DNA of 39,457 nt from Mesotaenium endlicherianum (GCA_009602735.1 WELA01002318.1:537984-577440); one strand, 5' to 3'. Shown: positions 9,780 to 20,841, counted from the stretch's first letter. The notes: generated from the letters alone by a model not told the origin. Made by a program: numbers and translations.

Positions 9780-10605
9780 TCAATGCTGGAGCCAGCGCTG
9801 CTGGGAGGAGACTAAGGTGAAAGAGGGGAGGGGGGGGAGAGAGGCACGTGGCAGTCGAAGTCAGTGGAAGTCATTGGTGAGGCAGAGCGCGGGAAGAAGA
9901 GGGGGAGACCTGGAGCTTGCTGTGGGCGTAGGCGACAGCGTTGTGGTTTCCCTTTGGCCCACCCACCAGGCGACACAACCCGTTGTGCCAAGTGTCCACT
10001 CCCAAGACCCTCGTGAGAGCGGCCAGTGTCCTGCAATTGTTAAATTTTGCGATGTGTGGTCAGAGGCTGCAAGCGAGTAGCGCCACCTGGCAGTCGGGAG
10101 GAAGTTGCACACGGCGACTTCCAAGAGCGAGCTGCTGCCGGTCGGAAGGATGTCACTGCTTGGCGAGTGCCAGGTGTCGGGCGCCTGACTGAGCTGCCAC
10201 GTGGCAGACCCCTGTTTGCGCTGGCAGGAGGCAGATCCAGAGTGCTGTCAGAGAGGGAGGAACATGGGGTCCATTGTTAGTATGCCCCACATATGAAGGA
10301 CTTCCCAATGCTAATTTTGTCATACTATGGTGGGTGTTGGGGCCTGGCATGCATGCACAAGAAGCTAGACACGCTCGGGTGTAGAGTCTCACTTCAAAGT
10401 TGCAGATCAAAAATTTGGCTGCCCAGAATCAAGTCCGCTCTGCCCCTGCACTTGGACAGTGGACCGCAGCTGCTGAGCAGCTTCTCTGCAATTTCTTTCA
10501 TGCTTCAGGCTGAGGATTCCACTCCCCCTTCTTCTTGGGGGAGCTTCTACCTCCAATCAGTTGGCACACATGGCCCAAAATTTTCCTAGTGTTGCCACTG
10601 ATTTG
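9780..10605 (+). repeat. Dispersed repeat, part 1, locus A
   Basis: Diverged copy of 28570-29440 in the same orientation. Shared anchors include GGGCGTAGGCGA, CAAGACCCT, GAGCTGCTGCCG, GACCCCTG, GGTGTTGGGGCCTG and TGGCTGCCC. The similarity is collinear over about 0.8 kb with many substitutions and indels. No protein is recognised. Probably an old transposable element or segmental duplicate. Confidence 0.65.
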
Positions 10606-13600
10606 GCCCCTGTCCAGTTGACAAGCACCTTGAGAATGGGCAAGCGGCAAATTTGAAAAAACGAAACAAAATTCAACGAGGGCTGGCGCGATTCCAGCCT
10701 TTCCGGGAGCTGGAAAACACGCTGAAGAAAAAGTGCCATCCGTTGGAAAACCAGCGCGGCATGCAAGGGTAGGAAAGTAAGCGCTCTTTAAGTGGGATTT
10801 TTACCCTTTCGCTGTCTTCCAATTTTCCTGCGCCCTCATCGCACATGTTTCATGCTCACAATACTAGTGTATATTCAACTTCCAGAGCAGGTGAAATAGC
10901 AAGCTGGAATGTCCATCAAAGCTTTTATTCATATTTACTGAAATTGATGTTACAAGAAGAATAGCACTAAGTTCTACACTTACATGACCTCACTTAGCTA
11001 CCTACATGCACACCTAATAGTACTATGCTACTTACATCACCTCACACAACTACCTACACAAAAGTAACATAGTAATAGTGCATAATGATGCCATAGTAAC
11101 AGCTTAATTTGGACCTTACGCCTATTCCAAGTTGTCACCTATCAACTTTCTATCTACCATCAGGTGCTTGGTAGCTCTTACAAAGATGAACCTGCCCTTC
11201 CACTACCCCCTCTTACAACCACTGAACTGGTGCAGCCATGGAGCTGCTTAATGAAGACGTTGCCTCTATTGTGTATAGGAGCTGGCAAGCTTGACTATAG
11301 TCCTGGCAACATAAGCAGTTTCTTGAGCTCCATCGACCACCTCAAACTTTCATTCTTTGACCTGCATTTGACCTGCAAACATCAACATACTCTGCAAGCA
11401 CAGGTTGTCTGCAGCTGACTAAATGCGCCACATCACCAGCTTGCTTAAGTCGACGGAGCTGACGGCTTGCACGCCACTAACAGCACCTCAAACCCAGTGT
11501 TACACTCGAGAACATGCACCTCAGCCAGCTGTTTCATCAGGCTGCACACTGGTTGCCCAGTTGTTGTCATTAACAGCGCCCACAACCACTCATTATAACT
11601 AGCTGCCGGATACTGGCAACACTGACGAAACAGCTAGGGCTGCCGACCAGGACTCTATGCACAGGCTGCTGCTGTCAGCCGTGTGCGTCGTAACGTCCAA
11701 CGACTGTATCACAGCATGCGCCACTATGCGTGCATGCATGCTAGCTTCTCATATAAGAGTCAACAATCTCCCTCCCCGCCCACCAGCCCACCCACCCGCT
11801 TGTATACCCACCTGTCACGTCAAAAGTCTGACCCCAGCCTGTTCCCAGCCTGTTCCCAGCCTGTTACCTACTTCTTCCAGGACTTCAAGAGAGCACAGCA
11901 GCGGCTATGCTCATGTCACTAGTAACCAGGAGTGGCCAAGTGCCCCTCCGTGCTGATTTGCGCACGTCACGCACATGGGCGTGTGCATTAATATGTGTGC
12001 ATGTACTTGTGTGAGTCTGCACGCGCACGTGTAAGTGCACGTGCACCTATGATGGTGCGGAGATGGAGGAAGGGGGGGTGGGGGGGACAAAGGGGGGCAC
12101 CTGTGATTGCCAGTGTTGACTACCACCTGGCGCACATTGTTGACCGCATCTGGCACACCTATAACTGCCAGCCACGTGTGCCACAAAAACCCCTCAGCCA
12201 CCCCCCTTTACCTCCACACCTCCCGTTTGCAACTTGATACTTCTGAGATATGGGTAGATGGCATGAGTGAAAGAGGGGGAGGGGGCGGGAAGGAGAGGAG
12301 GGGGAGGCAAGAACAAGGGAGGGGGCGACAGAGAGAAGGGAGGGGAGGGCGGGGAAGAGGGGGAGTGAGGGGGCAGGAAAGAGNGGAGCACCTGCATAAC
12401 AGGCATCTGGCACATGTTGTTGAGAACACCTGTACAACTCAAACAGCCAATGAGTTGCCAAATAATTATACTTCGATCAGCAAGGGTGTACTTTTGGCAA
12501 AAAGCACCTAACAGGCTAAGCAAGGGTAGAAAGTCTTGTCACACGGTAATGGGGATGGGACGGCCATGTACCCCGCCATGCACCTCCTAAACTTCTTCCT
12601 AGCCCTCCTCCTCTGTTGTGCCTCGAAGTTAACCTTCAGGAGCTAAACACTAGCAAGACGCTCCCTACCTCATTGGAGCACACCATGAGCTAAGTGTCGC
12701 AATTTGCAGCCTCCCCCAGGCAGCCTTGCTCAATTATGCAGCACGTAGCAATGCTCACCTGCACCCATGCCCCACGAGACTTGAACGGCTAGCCAGCCAA
12801 CGATAACAATGCCCAAAACAAGTCTCCATCCCCCCACTGCTTCTTCTGTCAGACGAGTAGTCCATTGAGAGTTCTTTTAGCCTTGCGTACATCAAAACAC
12901 CGAGGACAGGCATGCCGTGAATGGCCATGTGCTAACATCAGGAAAAAATGAGACCCCAAAACAAGATAACTTGCGATTTTTGAGGTAAGAAAGACGTGCC
13001 TCTACCTGTCACACTCACACTCTAAGCTTTTCCTCACCCTCACCCATTGTTACCACAAAAGTAGCTTCTATACATGCAAGTAACCTGACAGCCGTTCTAC
13101 CAAATTTAGGCACCAACAAATAGACACCCGTCCACTTACATTCGGCCATCGCCATGTTCACGACACACATTGCATGCTACATAAGTTCCTAACATGTGAA
13201 CTTAGAACCTTCTTTCGACAGCACAAGTACCGTCAAACCCTACATAGCTGCTTCGATCACCGAGGGGCTCCTGAATTTATCTAAATCTTTCCTGAATTGG
13301 TCTTCGTGTTTGCGACCCCGAATCAGGTGCAGACACCGTCGGGTAATTTGGTATTGTAATTTCTAGTAAGATAAGTGATATATTCCATTTAATCAATATA
13401 TTCAGTGTAAGTGACGAACCCTGCCTTAGAGGTTTTGACTGAACGAGGACTCTGCTGAGAACGGAGAGTTTCGAGTGTACTTTCCCGACTCTGGATGAGT
13501 CGGCAAACTCACAACCAATTTCCAGCGCTTACAAGGTTTTAAAAGTACGCATTTAGCACTCTTCGTCAATTTTCCAGCGCTTTTGGCGACGGGAATCGAC

Positions 13601-13689
13601 CAATTTGCCCGGCACATCGTTTCGGAAGCTGGAACTTACACGCGATATCAAAGATCGCCCCTTGCCCATTCTCAGGGTGAGCTAAATAT
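10606..13689. other. 3.1-kb insert between the two parts of dispersed repeat locus A
   Basis: At locus B the two repeat parts are adjacent, whereas here they are separated by this interval, so it is probably an insertion. It has mixed composition, an imperfect tandem repeat at 12.05-12.45 kb, an ambiguous base at 12384 and no recognisable coding exon. I could not identify its termini. Confidence 0.45.
12050..12450 (+). repeat. Two-copy imperfect repeat with G-rich leader
   Basis: Two purine-rich stretches (near 12058-12100 and 12270-12388) are each followed by a related block: GGCACCTG...CACCTGGCGCACATTGTTGA and GAGCACCTG...CATCTGGCACATGTTGTTGA. The blocks are diverged copies of about 60 bp. 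Confidence 0.55.
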
Positions 13690-14350
13690 TGTAGTGTCAT
13701 GACAAACGCGACTGGAGAAGCTACAGATACCATCAACCCTTGACTGCGATTCTGACTTGGATTCGGACATGTTCTAGTTGTGACAAGCTAGGCCTATACA
13801 TACATGCTCTGTAAGTTGCGGGTTGCTTCAGATTGCTTAGGTTGCTTCTGCATATGTTGCTCTTACAGAGCAAACTAGATGGATGATGAAAGCTCTCCGG
13901 AGTGGATTGAAGGACGTTGCCGTCGCAACCATTGCCAGCTTAGACGCAGGCCGCCTTCCGTATGGTCTAATACGCCACTGCTTTCCCTTATTTTTTGTCA
14001 GCTTTTGCAGGTCCCATCCAGGATGAACCACTTTGAGTGACTTTGAGCACGTGAAAGGTTATTTCAAGGACTCAGTAGGGAACGTTCGATTACACATCCA
14101 TTCGGCTGGCTGCAAGCTTGACGTTTGAATGACTATTCTATGCTGGTCCTACGCCTGTCACCGGTCATATGTCAACCCCAATGCTCGCGAAAGGGTATTT
14201 CGCAAGCATGGGTTGCCCAGCTATGCCTGGCTGTGTGCCCTGCTGTTTGATTACAAGGCCTCGAGCAGCCTCGAGCAGCCTCGAGCATTCGACATACCGC
14301 GAGGGTCGACAATAGCCTATCATTGTCGCAGACATCGTTGGGAACCCAAG
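13690..14350 (+). repeat. Dispersed repeat, part 2, locus A
   Basis: Diverged copy of 29455-30120, same orientation. Anchors: GTGTCATG-ACAAAC...GGAGAAGCTA, TACGCCACTGCTT, TGTCAGC, CCCTGCTGT/CCCTGCTTG, GCAGACATCGTTGG. Weakly similar plus-strand peptide stretches (HAWMSYALL versus YAWLCALLF) hint at an ancient coding origin. Confidence 0.6.
14258..14287. repeat. Three 10-bp GCCTCGAGCA units
   Basis: Perfect threefold tandem copy of GCCTCGAGCA inside the dispersed repeat. Locus B has a single CTCGAGCG here, so the expansion is specific to locus A. Confidence 0.9.
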
Positions 14351-15559
14351 TAACACCCTGTCGCAACGCCTTGACCCTCCCAAAAGGTCATACCATTTCC
14401 TTCCACGGGATCCTGCGGATGGTACGCGACGAATATGGCTGTATGCATGCTGAGCTGAGCTATTGTCCTTTGCCATGCTACGTTGGTCTTGTCAAAGTTT
14501 GACAGAGAGAAAGCTAAATGTTGATAGATATATAACCCGACCTGGCTTGCATGCATTTGATATAGAAGGGCGACGCCAGTAGGATATGACGAGGCCAGCA
14601 GCACAGCAACATCCCTAGCTGGGAACATTTCCCTAACCGTATTGCCCAGTCCAATAACTCAATCATATCCTTAGGCTCGTTGTGACATCTCAGCTCGATG
14701 CCTGCGGACCGTATCTCATGTTGCCAACTGTCCTCTCGCAAAACATCTGGTGTATAGGACAGGATTAACTGATCGGCACTAACTATTGAGGACATGCATA
14801 TTCAGGGAAAGGTTATATACATGCAGCTAGTGGTAAGTTTCCCCAAACGTGTTGGCTTGTCTTATGCAAATGCTGCGAGCAGTCCTATGCTGTAGCGATG
14901 ACTGGTGTCTCTAAAAGTATAGTGCCTACATGCAGCGGCAGTGAGTGTTGTGCCCATTCATTCGCTCATATAGCAAGTCTTGAGAGGTCTTGAGTCTTGC
15001 TCTTGAGACGGTGTATACGTGGTGTAACTGTGCCCTCAACACAGCTATATATGTGAGTATACCTAGACAACCAAGATTGAGGGAAATTCTTTCCTCCTGG
15101 ATTAAAGACTGATGTATTTGCTTTTTAGAATGTACACAGAATGGGATGAGGTTCTCGTCTCACTTTGCACAAAGCTTGAGCAATGATGGACTGCATAATG
15201 ACTGAACTTAGTTACGACTTACCGTGCTGACTTTGTTGCACTGGGCTCGTTGAAAACTCCACCGAACACCTTGCAGTTGCAGTTGCATCTTCATATTTGT
15301 TGGTCAACTTCAATATCCTATTGCACGCCTTTTCTAGGCTCTTACATGCTTGATCACTCAGGCCTTGCCATCTGTTAGGCCTCATGCAGGCCCCAGCTTT
15401 TGGCACAATGCACCTGCACCACTTCCTTACAAAAAGTACATCAAGTGGTTCTTGACAGGTCTACGCTCAATTTCATTAGGTGGTGACAGGTTGCCCCTTT
15501 GGTAAGACTCCACTCATTTAATTGTGGTAGGTAGTGACTGGTGCATGGCCTCTCTGGTA
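14351..15559. other. Unannotated sequence left of the copia element
   Basis: No coding exon is recognised. Near 15446-15500 there is a block (TTGACAGGTCTACG...AGGTGGTGACAGGT) with a diverged copy on the far side of the copia element. Confidence 0.45.
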
Positions 15560-15564
15560 GTGGT
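15560..15564 (+). other. Target-site duplication GTGGT (left)
   Basis: GTGGT immediately precedes the TGTTGG start of the 5' LTR and recurs at 20837-20841 directly after the 3' LTR. A five-base duplication is typical for Ty1/copia integration. Confidence 0.9.
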
Positions 15565-16044
15565 TGTTGGAATATGGTCCGTAGACCAACACTCCTAATT
15601 CTACTTTGTCGTGACTAGGCGAGTGGGTGTCGCGTCGATACGTGACGCACGCCAGGGTGTCGATAGCCTTGCTTGGTTTATTGTTAGCTAGTTCGGTTCG
15701 TAAGTTAGTCATTTGTTGGTAGTCGTTCGGGTAAGTTAGTAATTATGAGTTGTCACTTTCATACGACAACGAAGATGTCGTGAACGTTTGTGAACGTTCA
15801 CGAACGATCGTGAACGTTTGTTAGGGGTGGCGGGGTGGCAAGGTGGCGGGGTGGCGCATAGAGTTCACAGAGTATAGTGAGCTATTTAAGACTAGAAAAT
15901 GTAACCCAGAAAACTAACTCAGTAAAAGTGAAGAGTTGGGCACCTTGTGTACTTTTCGTGCTATCATATGTTTTGAGTCTGAGTTCGTTCAAGTGTGTGA
16001 GTGATAGAGTGTGCCATGGACGAAGATAGTAGTGAGTTTCAACA
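15565..16044 (+). repeat. 5' LTR of the copia element (480 bp)
   Basis: Starts TGTTGGAATATGG and ends GAGTTTCAACA, with terminal TGTTG/CAACA inverted repeats. Compared with the 3' LTR it has an extra CGTAAGTT near 15697 and six substitutions. It carries a GTGAACGTTCAC palindrome (15790-15801), a GGGGTGGC tandem block, TATTTAA (15883-15889) and, near its end, the ATG (16016) that starts gag. Confidence 0.95.
15781..15889 (+). promoter_or_regulatory. Copia LTR promoter: GAACGTT repeats, G-rich block, TATA-like box
   Basis: Repeated GTGAACGTT in both orientations forms a 12-bp palindrome (15790-15801) and an inverted repeat TTCACGA/TCGTGAA. A (GGGGTGGC) tandem block follows (about 15825-15857), then TATTTAA at 15883-15889. 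This order of enhancer-like repeats before a TATA-like box fits the U3 region. The block is identical in the 3' LTR. Confidence 0.55.
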
Positions 16045-16056
16045 TGGTATCAAAGC
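16045..16056 (+). other. Copia primer-binding site (initiator tRNA-Met)
   Basis: TGGTATCAAAGC directly abuts the CA end of the 5' LTR. It differs by one base from TGGTATCAGAGC, the usual plant site complementary to the 3' end of initiator tRNA-Met. Here it is also translated as part of gag. Confidence 0.85.
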
Positions 16057-16834
16057 AAGTTTGGGAGGATCTAAGGAGATCCCACAATTCAATGGCACAG
16101 AGTATTTGGTATGGGCCGTGAGAGCTAAGGCGGCGCTGAAGCGTTATGACTTGATGTCTATTATCACCGAAGATGACACTATGCACGTCTTGCTCGTAGC
16201 GGGCGACGGAGTCACTGCTGCCCAAGTGACTGCAAACAAGAAGGCTCGTGATGCGTGGCAAAAGAGGGAGAATTTCTGTTACTCCTTGATTGTCAAGAGT
16301 TTGGAGAGAGAACCTCTAGTGAATGTTTTCCATCTAGAGACTAGTAAGGAGTTGTGGGACGCACTTAAAGAGGACCATGTGAGTGAGAGCATCGCTAGTC
16401 AGCAAAACTTTACTGAGGACTTTACAAGTTCCAAAATGAGAAGTGGTGAGAGCGTGTCTTTATATTTCACAAGGATGAACTTGTTGAGTCAGGAGTTGAC
16501 AGCTATAGATGTTCCAAAGACCGCCTATGAGCAAGCTAAGCAGTTACTTATTGGACTTAGGCCTGAATACGATATGACCAAGGAAGTTTTGCATAACTTA
16601 CCTAAGGAGCAGCTCACTTTGAGAAAGGCAAGGTTGAGTCTTCTTGATAGAGAGAAGGAGTATGAAAGAAAGGCTGGGGAAGGTGTGACTGGTACTGAGC
16701 AAGCGTTTTATGTGTTGGGAGAGAAGCAATACAAGATTCAAGAAGGACGACTGGTGGAGGTGGTGGAGGAAGCAAACATCGCCAGCAGCAGCCAAAGAAG
16801 TGAAGGTCGAGGAGGCAATCAGCCTCAAGGAGGT

Positions 16835-16888
16835 GGCAAGTCAGTGACGTGCAACAACTGTGGCAAGTCAGTGACGTGCAACAACTGT
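16835..16888 (+). repeat. 27-nt in-frame tandem duplication at the zinc knuckle
   Basis: Two perfect copies starting GGCAAGTCAGTGACGTGC (16835-16861, 16862-16888) encode GKSVTCNNC twice, giving a half knuckle before the complete one. The reading frame is kept. Confidence 0.95.
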
Positions 16889-17206
16889 GGCAAGTCAGGA
16901 CATATGGCAAGAACCTGCTGGGACATCACATGCTACAATTGCAACAAGAAGGGCCACATCTCCAGGAACTGCACTCAGAAGAGAGAAGGTACCACCTTCG
17001 TCCCCAACATGGAGAATGCTCATGCTATGACCATTGAGGAGGCATGCGTGTGTGATGGGCACGATAGAGATGCTTGGTACGTTGACTCAGGGGCATCCAG
17101 GCACTCTACGCCACGTAGGGATATCTTGCTCGAGTATAAGTCATGTGAGCCCATTCTTATTCGTGTAAACGATGGCAATATTCTTTATGGAGTTGGTACA
17201 GGATAG

Positions 17207-18271
17207 GTGGAGTTGGTAGTACAGGTTAGCAAGGAAGAGTTGCTTTTCACGCTAGAGGATGTCTTGCATACACCACAGCTTGTGAAGAATTTGTTCTCGG
17301 TGCCGAAAACTACGTCTTTGGGCAACAAGGTGATCTTTGAAGGATCAGAGTGTAGAATACTCAACAACAAGGGAGATACAGCAGCTGTAGCTCTCAAGCC
17401 CGACAGTAGAGGAAGTTTTTTTCAAGTGAAGGGCCAGGCTAAGCTTGTTTCTGCTTGCCTGGCTCAGGGAACAGAGGTTAGTCAAGTATTTTTGGCCGAA
17501 GGAGATGCGAAGTTGAAGGGAGACATCAACTTTTGGCACCAAAGGTTAGCACATGCAAGTGAACAGAAGCTGAAGCAAATAAGCAAGGACAAGGAGAGGG
17601 GTTTACCAGATTTTAGTGGTCAAACGCTTGAGTTTTGTAGAGGTTGTCAGATGGGTAAGCAGACAAGGATAGCATTTCCAAAGGAGGGAGCTACAAGAGC
17701 CACAGAAGTGCTAGAGTTGGTACATTCGGATGTTTGGGGGCCAGCTAGTATACCAGCAAGGAAGACTTTGCATTCATATTATGTGACATTCACAGGTGAC
17801 TACTCTAGGAAGTCAGAGGTTTACTTCATGAGGACCAAGGATCAAGCATTCAAGAAATTCAAGGAGTATAAGGCTATGGTGGAGAAGCAGTGTGGAAAGA
17901 GCATCAAGACATTAAGGATAGACAATGGGAAAGAATATGTCAATGGGCCCTTCATCAAGTTTTTGGCGGATCAGGGAATCAAACATCAACATACAGTGGC
18001 GTACTCACCCCAGCACAATGGAGTGGCAGAAAGGTTGAACAGGACATTGGTGAACTCGGCAAGGTCAATGATATTTGCTGCTGGTCTCCACCCTAGCTTG
18101 TGGGCGGAAGCTGTGAAGACAGCTACGTACGTGTGGGCTCGACTGCCCTCAAGTGCTCTTGATGAGGGGGTTCCAGAGGAGCTATGGAGTGGCAAGAAGG
18201 TGTCTGTTGATCGGCTGAGGGTGTTTGGCACAGAGACTTGGGCGCACATCCCAAAGGAGAAGCGACACTGA
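17207..18271 (+). pseudogene. Copia protease end and integrase
   Basis: This continues the gag frame after the TAG. It holds the end of protease (LEDVLHTPQLVKNLFSV), the integrase zinc region (H-x3-H in WHQRLAHAS and C-x2-C in FCRGCQMGK) and the integrase core with the D,D,E triad: HSDVWGP, RIDNGKEY and NGVAERLNRT. It then meets a stop in a shifted frame at 18269-18271 after AHIPKEKR. Family members normally have about 15-20 more residues before the SKAYRL-type block, which here appears as DNKAYRLLRPDTG in the next frame, so a short deletion with frameshift has occurred. The open frame has no ATG start of its own. Confidence 0.9.
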
Positions 18272-18608
18272 CAACAAGGCGTACAGGTTGCTGAGGCCAG
18301 ATACAGGAGTAGTATTTGTGAGCAGAGATGTTGTCTTCAATGAGCGCATTATGGATCCGGGTAGCTCACAAGTGTACGATGAGTTTGCATCGGAGGATGA
18401 TCTTGAGGAGAGAATTCAGCAATTACCATCACCTGTCACATCACTTGGGGAGCATGTCACATCACTTGGGGAGCAAGCACCTTCGGTCATTCAGCAGCTT
18501 GCAGCAAGGGTAGAGGTAGAGCAAAGGGAGGGAAACGAGGAAGCACAAGAGTCTACTCTAAGAGGGGAGTCCACGATTGAAGAGGGAGTTGCAAGAGGGC
18601 CTGTGTGA
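18272..18608 (+). pseudogene. Copia integrase C-terminus and linker, shifted frame, ending in TGA
   Basis: In the +1 frame relative to gag: DNKAYRLLRPDTGVVFVSRD then VVFNE, the conserved block after the integrase core. An acidic linker follows, with a 21-nt tandem duplication encoding VTSLGE twice (18435-18476). The frame ends at TGA 18606-18608 and reopens in the same frame into reverse transcriptase, so this is a second nonsense change. Confidence 0.85.
18435..18476 (+). repeat. 21-nt tandem duplication in the copia linker
   Basis: Two copies of GTCACATCACTTGGGGAGCA plus T or A. Frame-preserving, encoding VTSLGEH and VTSLGEQ. Confidence 0.92.
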
Positions 18609-20300
18609 CCAGCAGGGGGAGAGGTCTCTACTAGTGGTTTGGATCCTCCTCCGCGTAAGAGCTCTAGGGCACGTGTGCCAACAAAGAGGTTTGAGGACTT
18701 TATAACCTTAGCCGAGGATGTAGCTTTGGATGAGGCAGGAGATTTTGAAGTAGCATACATGTTAGATGCTAGCGAGCCTAAGACCTATGCAGCAGCCATG
18801 AAAACTGACTCAGCGGAGAAGTGGAAACAAGCCTCAATTGAGGAAATGGATTCTTTAAGGGCTTATCATACTTGGGACTTAGAGGATCTACCACCAGGGA
18901 AGAAGGTAGTAGGGGGGAGATGGGTCTACAGGGTGAAGAGAAAAGCTGATGGAATGGTGGATAGGTACAAAGCTAGATTTGTTGCTAAGGGTTACTCACA
19001 GACAGAGGGAGAGGATTATCACGAGACGTTCGCACCGGTAGCTAAGATAGCCACCATCAGAGCAGTGTTGGAGGTTGCGGCTATAGAGGACTTTGAGATT
19101 CACCAGATGGACGTGAAGACGGCATTTCTCAATGGGGACTTAGAGGAGGAAGTGTATATGGAGCAGCCAGAGGGATTTGTGGATGAGAAGTACCCCAAAA
19201 AGGTTTGCAGGTTAAGGAAGTCCTTGTATGGGCTAAAGCAATCACCGAGGATGTGGAATCAAAAGATAGATAGCTTTCTACAACATCATGGGTTCATCAA
19301 GTCGGACGCCGATAGCAGTCTTTATATTAGAGGGAAGGGAGATAGCAAGGTGATGTTGGTACTTTATGTGGACGATCTTTTACTATTGGGGAAAAGTATG
19401 AGTGAGATTCAGAAGGTGAAGGATCTTTTGTCAGCCACCTACGATATGAAGGACTTGGGGGAAGTTGAGTTTGTTTTGGGCATTCAAGTTAAGAGGGATA
19501 GGGAAAACAGGGTTATCATGCTTGGGCAACCAGCGTATCTGCAGACAGTGCTAGAGAGGTTCGACATGCAAGACTCTAAGCCCATGAGTCTACCTCTAGA
19601 TCCTAATCACAAGTTGAGTGCGGGCATGTGTGCACAGAGTGAGCAAGAGTGGGAGATGATGTCCCAGGTGCCTTATAGGAAGTTAGTAGGTAGTATAATG
19701 TATCTCATGGTGTGCACCTGCCCTGATATAGCAAATGCAGTAGGAGTCATCAGTCAGTACATGCAGAATCCAGGACCAGCACATTGGGAAGCAGCTAAGA
19801 GGATTTTGAGGTATCTTAAGGGAACACCGGATTTGTGGTTACACTTGGGAGAAACTGACAGTGTGAAGCTGGAGGGCAGTAGTGATTCAGATTGGGGCGG
19901 TGACCTTGACACTAGAAGGTCAACAACAGGGTATGTCTTTACGATGGGCAAGGGAGCGGTGACATGGAAAAGTAAGAGGCAAAAGGTAGTGGCATTGTCT
20001 TCCATGGAGGCTGAGTATATGGCAGCGTCACAAGCAGTGAGGGAAGCACTTTGGTTGAGAAGACTACTTGAAGACTTGGGCTACAAACAGGAGTGGGCTA
20101 CCACAATCTTCAGTGATAGCCAGGGGTGCATTGCTTTGGGAAAGAATCTAGTGGAGCATAGTAGGAGTAAGCACATAGACATTCAATATCATAAGAGTAG
20201 AGAGTGTGTACAAGACGGTAGTGTTGAGTTTCGCTACGTGAGAAATGACAGAATGATTGCCGATTCTTTGACAAAGGCTGTACCTAGGACAAAGCATTAG
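18609..20300 (+). pseudogene. Copia reverse transcriptase and RNase H
   Basis: An intact open stretch to TAG at 20298-20300. It carries the copia reverse transcriptase: WKQASIEEMDSL, GGRWVYRVK, RYKARFVAKGYSQ, QMDVKTAFLNGDL, SLYGLKQSPR and the catalytic LYVDDLLL. RNase H follows with its acidic residues in SDSDWGGD, SSMEAEYMAA, SDSQGC and HIDI. The enzymes copy the element RNA into DNA in virus-like particles. The domain set looks complete and motif residues are intact; only the upstream stops and frameshift separate it from gag. There is no independent ATG near its start, so it is called as part of the broken polyprotein. Confidence 0.93.
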
Positions 20301-20348
20301 TGGTGTGCTTCTATGTTTGGTTTGAGAAATTTTCTTTCAAAGTAGAAT

Positions 20349-20364
20349 AGGAGACGAGAGGGAG
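20349..20364 (+). other. Copia polypurine tract
   Basis: AGGAGACGAGAGGGAG directly precedes the TGTTGG start of the 3' LTR, the position of the plus-strand primer. Confidence 0.8.
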
Positions 20365-20836
20365 TGTTGGAATATGGTCCGTAGACCGACACTCCTAATT
20401 TTACTTTGTCGTGACTAGGCGAGTGGGTGTCGCGTCGATACGTGACGCACGCCAGGGTGTCGATAGCCTTGCTTGGTTTATTGTTAGCTAGTTCGGTTAG
20501 TCATTTGTTGGTAGTCGTTCAGGTAAGTTAGTAATAATGAGTTGTCACTTTCACACGACAACGAAGATGTCGTGAACGTTTGTGAACGTTCACGAACGAT
20601 CGTGAACGTTTGTTAGGGGTGGCGGGGTGGCAAGGTGGCGGGGTGGCGCATAGAGTTCACAGAGTATAGTGAGCTATTTAAGACTAGAAAATGTAACCCA
20701 GAAAACTAACTCAGTAAAAGTGAAGAGTTGGGCACCTTGTGTACTTTTCGTGCTATCATATGTTTTGAGTCTGGGTTCGTTCAAGTGTGTGAGTGATAGA
20801 GTGTGCCATGGACGAAGATAGTAGTGAGTTTCAACA
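20365..20836 (+). repeat. 3' LTR of the copia element (472 bp)
   Basis: Same termini as the 5' LTR, lacking its 8-bp CGTAAGTT. The GTGAACGTTCAC palindrome is at 20582-20593 and TATTTAA at 20675-20681. It also contains the gag start codon and first codons, which here run into host sequence. Confidence 0.95.
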
Positions 20837-20841
20837 GTGGT
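20837..20841 (+). other. Target-site duplication GTGGT (right)
   Basis: Matches 15560-15564 and directly follows the CAACA end of the 3' LTR. Confidence 0.9.

Larger units (their letters stand above)
16016..17206 (+). pseudogene. Copia gag and protease, ending at an in-frame TAG
   Basis: A 396-codon frame. The ATG at 16016 lies inside the 5' LTR, and the frame reads straight through the primer-binding site as HGIKA. Residues about 10-220 form the copia gag domain (IPQFNGTEYLVW, LWDAL). Two CCHC zinc knuckles follow (CNNCGKSGHMARTC and CYNCNKKGHISRNC), which bind the RNA genome; a 27-nt unit just before them is duplicated and adds a partial extra knuckle. The aspartic protease active site is WYVDSGASRHS. 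The frame stops at TAG 17204-17206, inside the protease region, and continues in the same frame with recognisable pol sequence, so the stop is most simply a point mutation. A start at a GTG upstream is unlikely in a eukaryote. Confidence 0.9.
15565..20836 (+). mobile_element. Full-length Ty1/copia LTR retrotransposon, degenerate
   Basis: A 5,272-bp element with TG...CA-bounded LTRs (480 and 472 bp), a primer-binding site abutting the 5' LTR, a polypurine tract abutting the 3' LTR and 5-bp target duplications. Internal order is gag, protease, integrase, reverse transcriptase, RNase H, which is the copia order. It cannot make a full polyprotein: there is an in-frame TAG after protease (17204), a frameshift with a short deletion after the integrase core (about 18268) and an in-frame TGA before reverse transcriptase (18606). 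The LTRs differ by six substitutions and one 8-bp indel by eye, indicating fairly recent insertion. It sits, in the opposite orientation, inside the inferred giant intron of the HNH gene. Confidence 0.96.

Noticed and set aside
16001..16003. GTG as gag start
   Set aside because: Eukaryotic translation would use the ATG at 16016; the GTG only extends the open frame.
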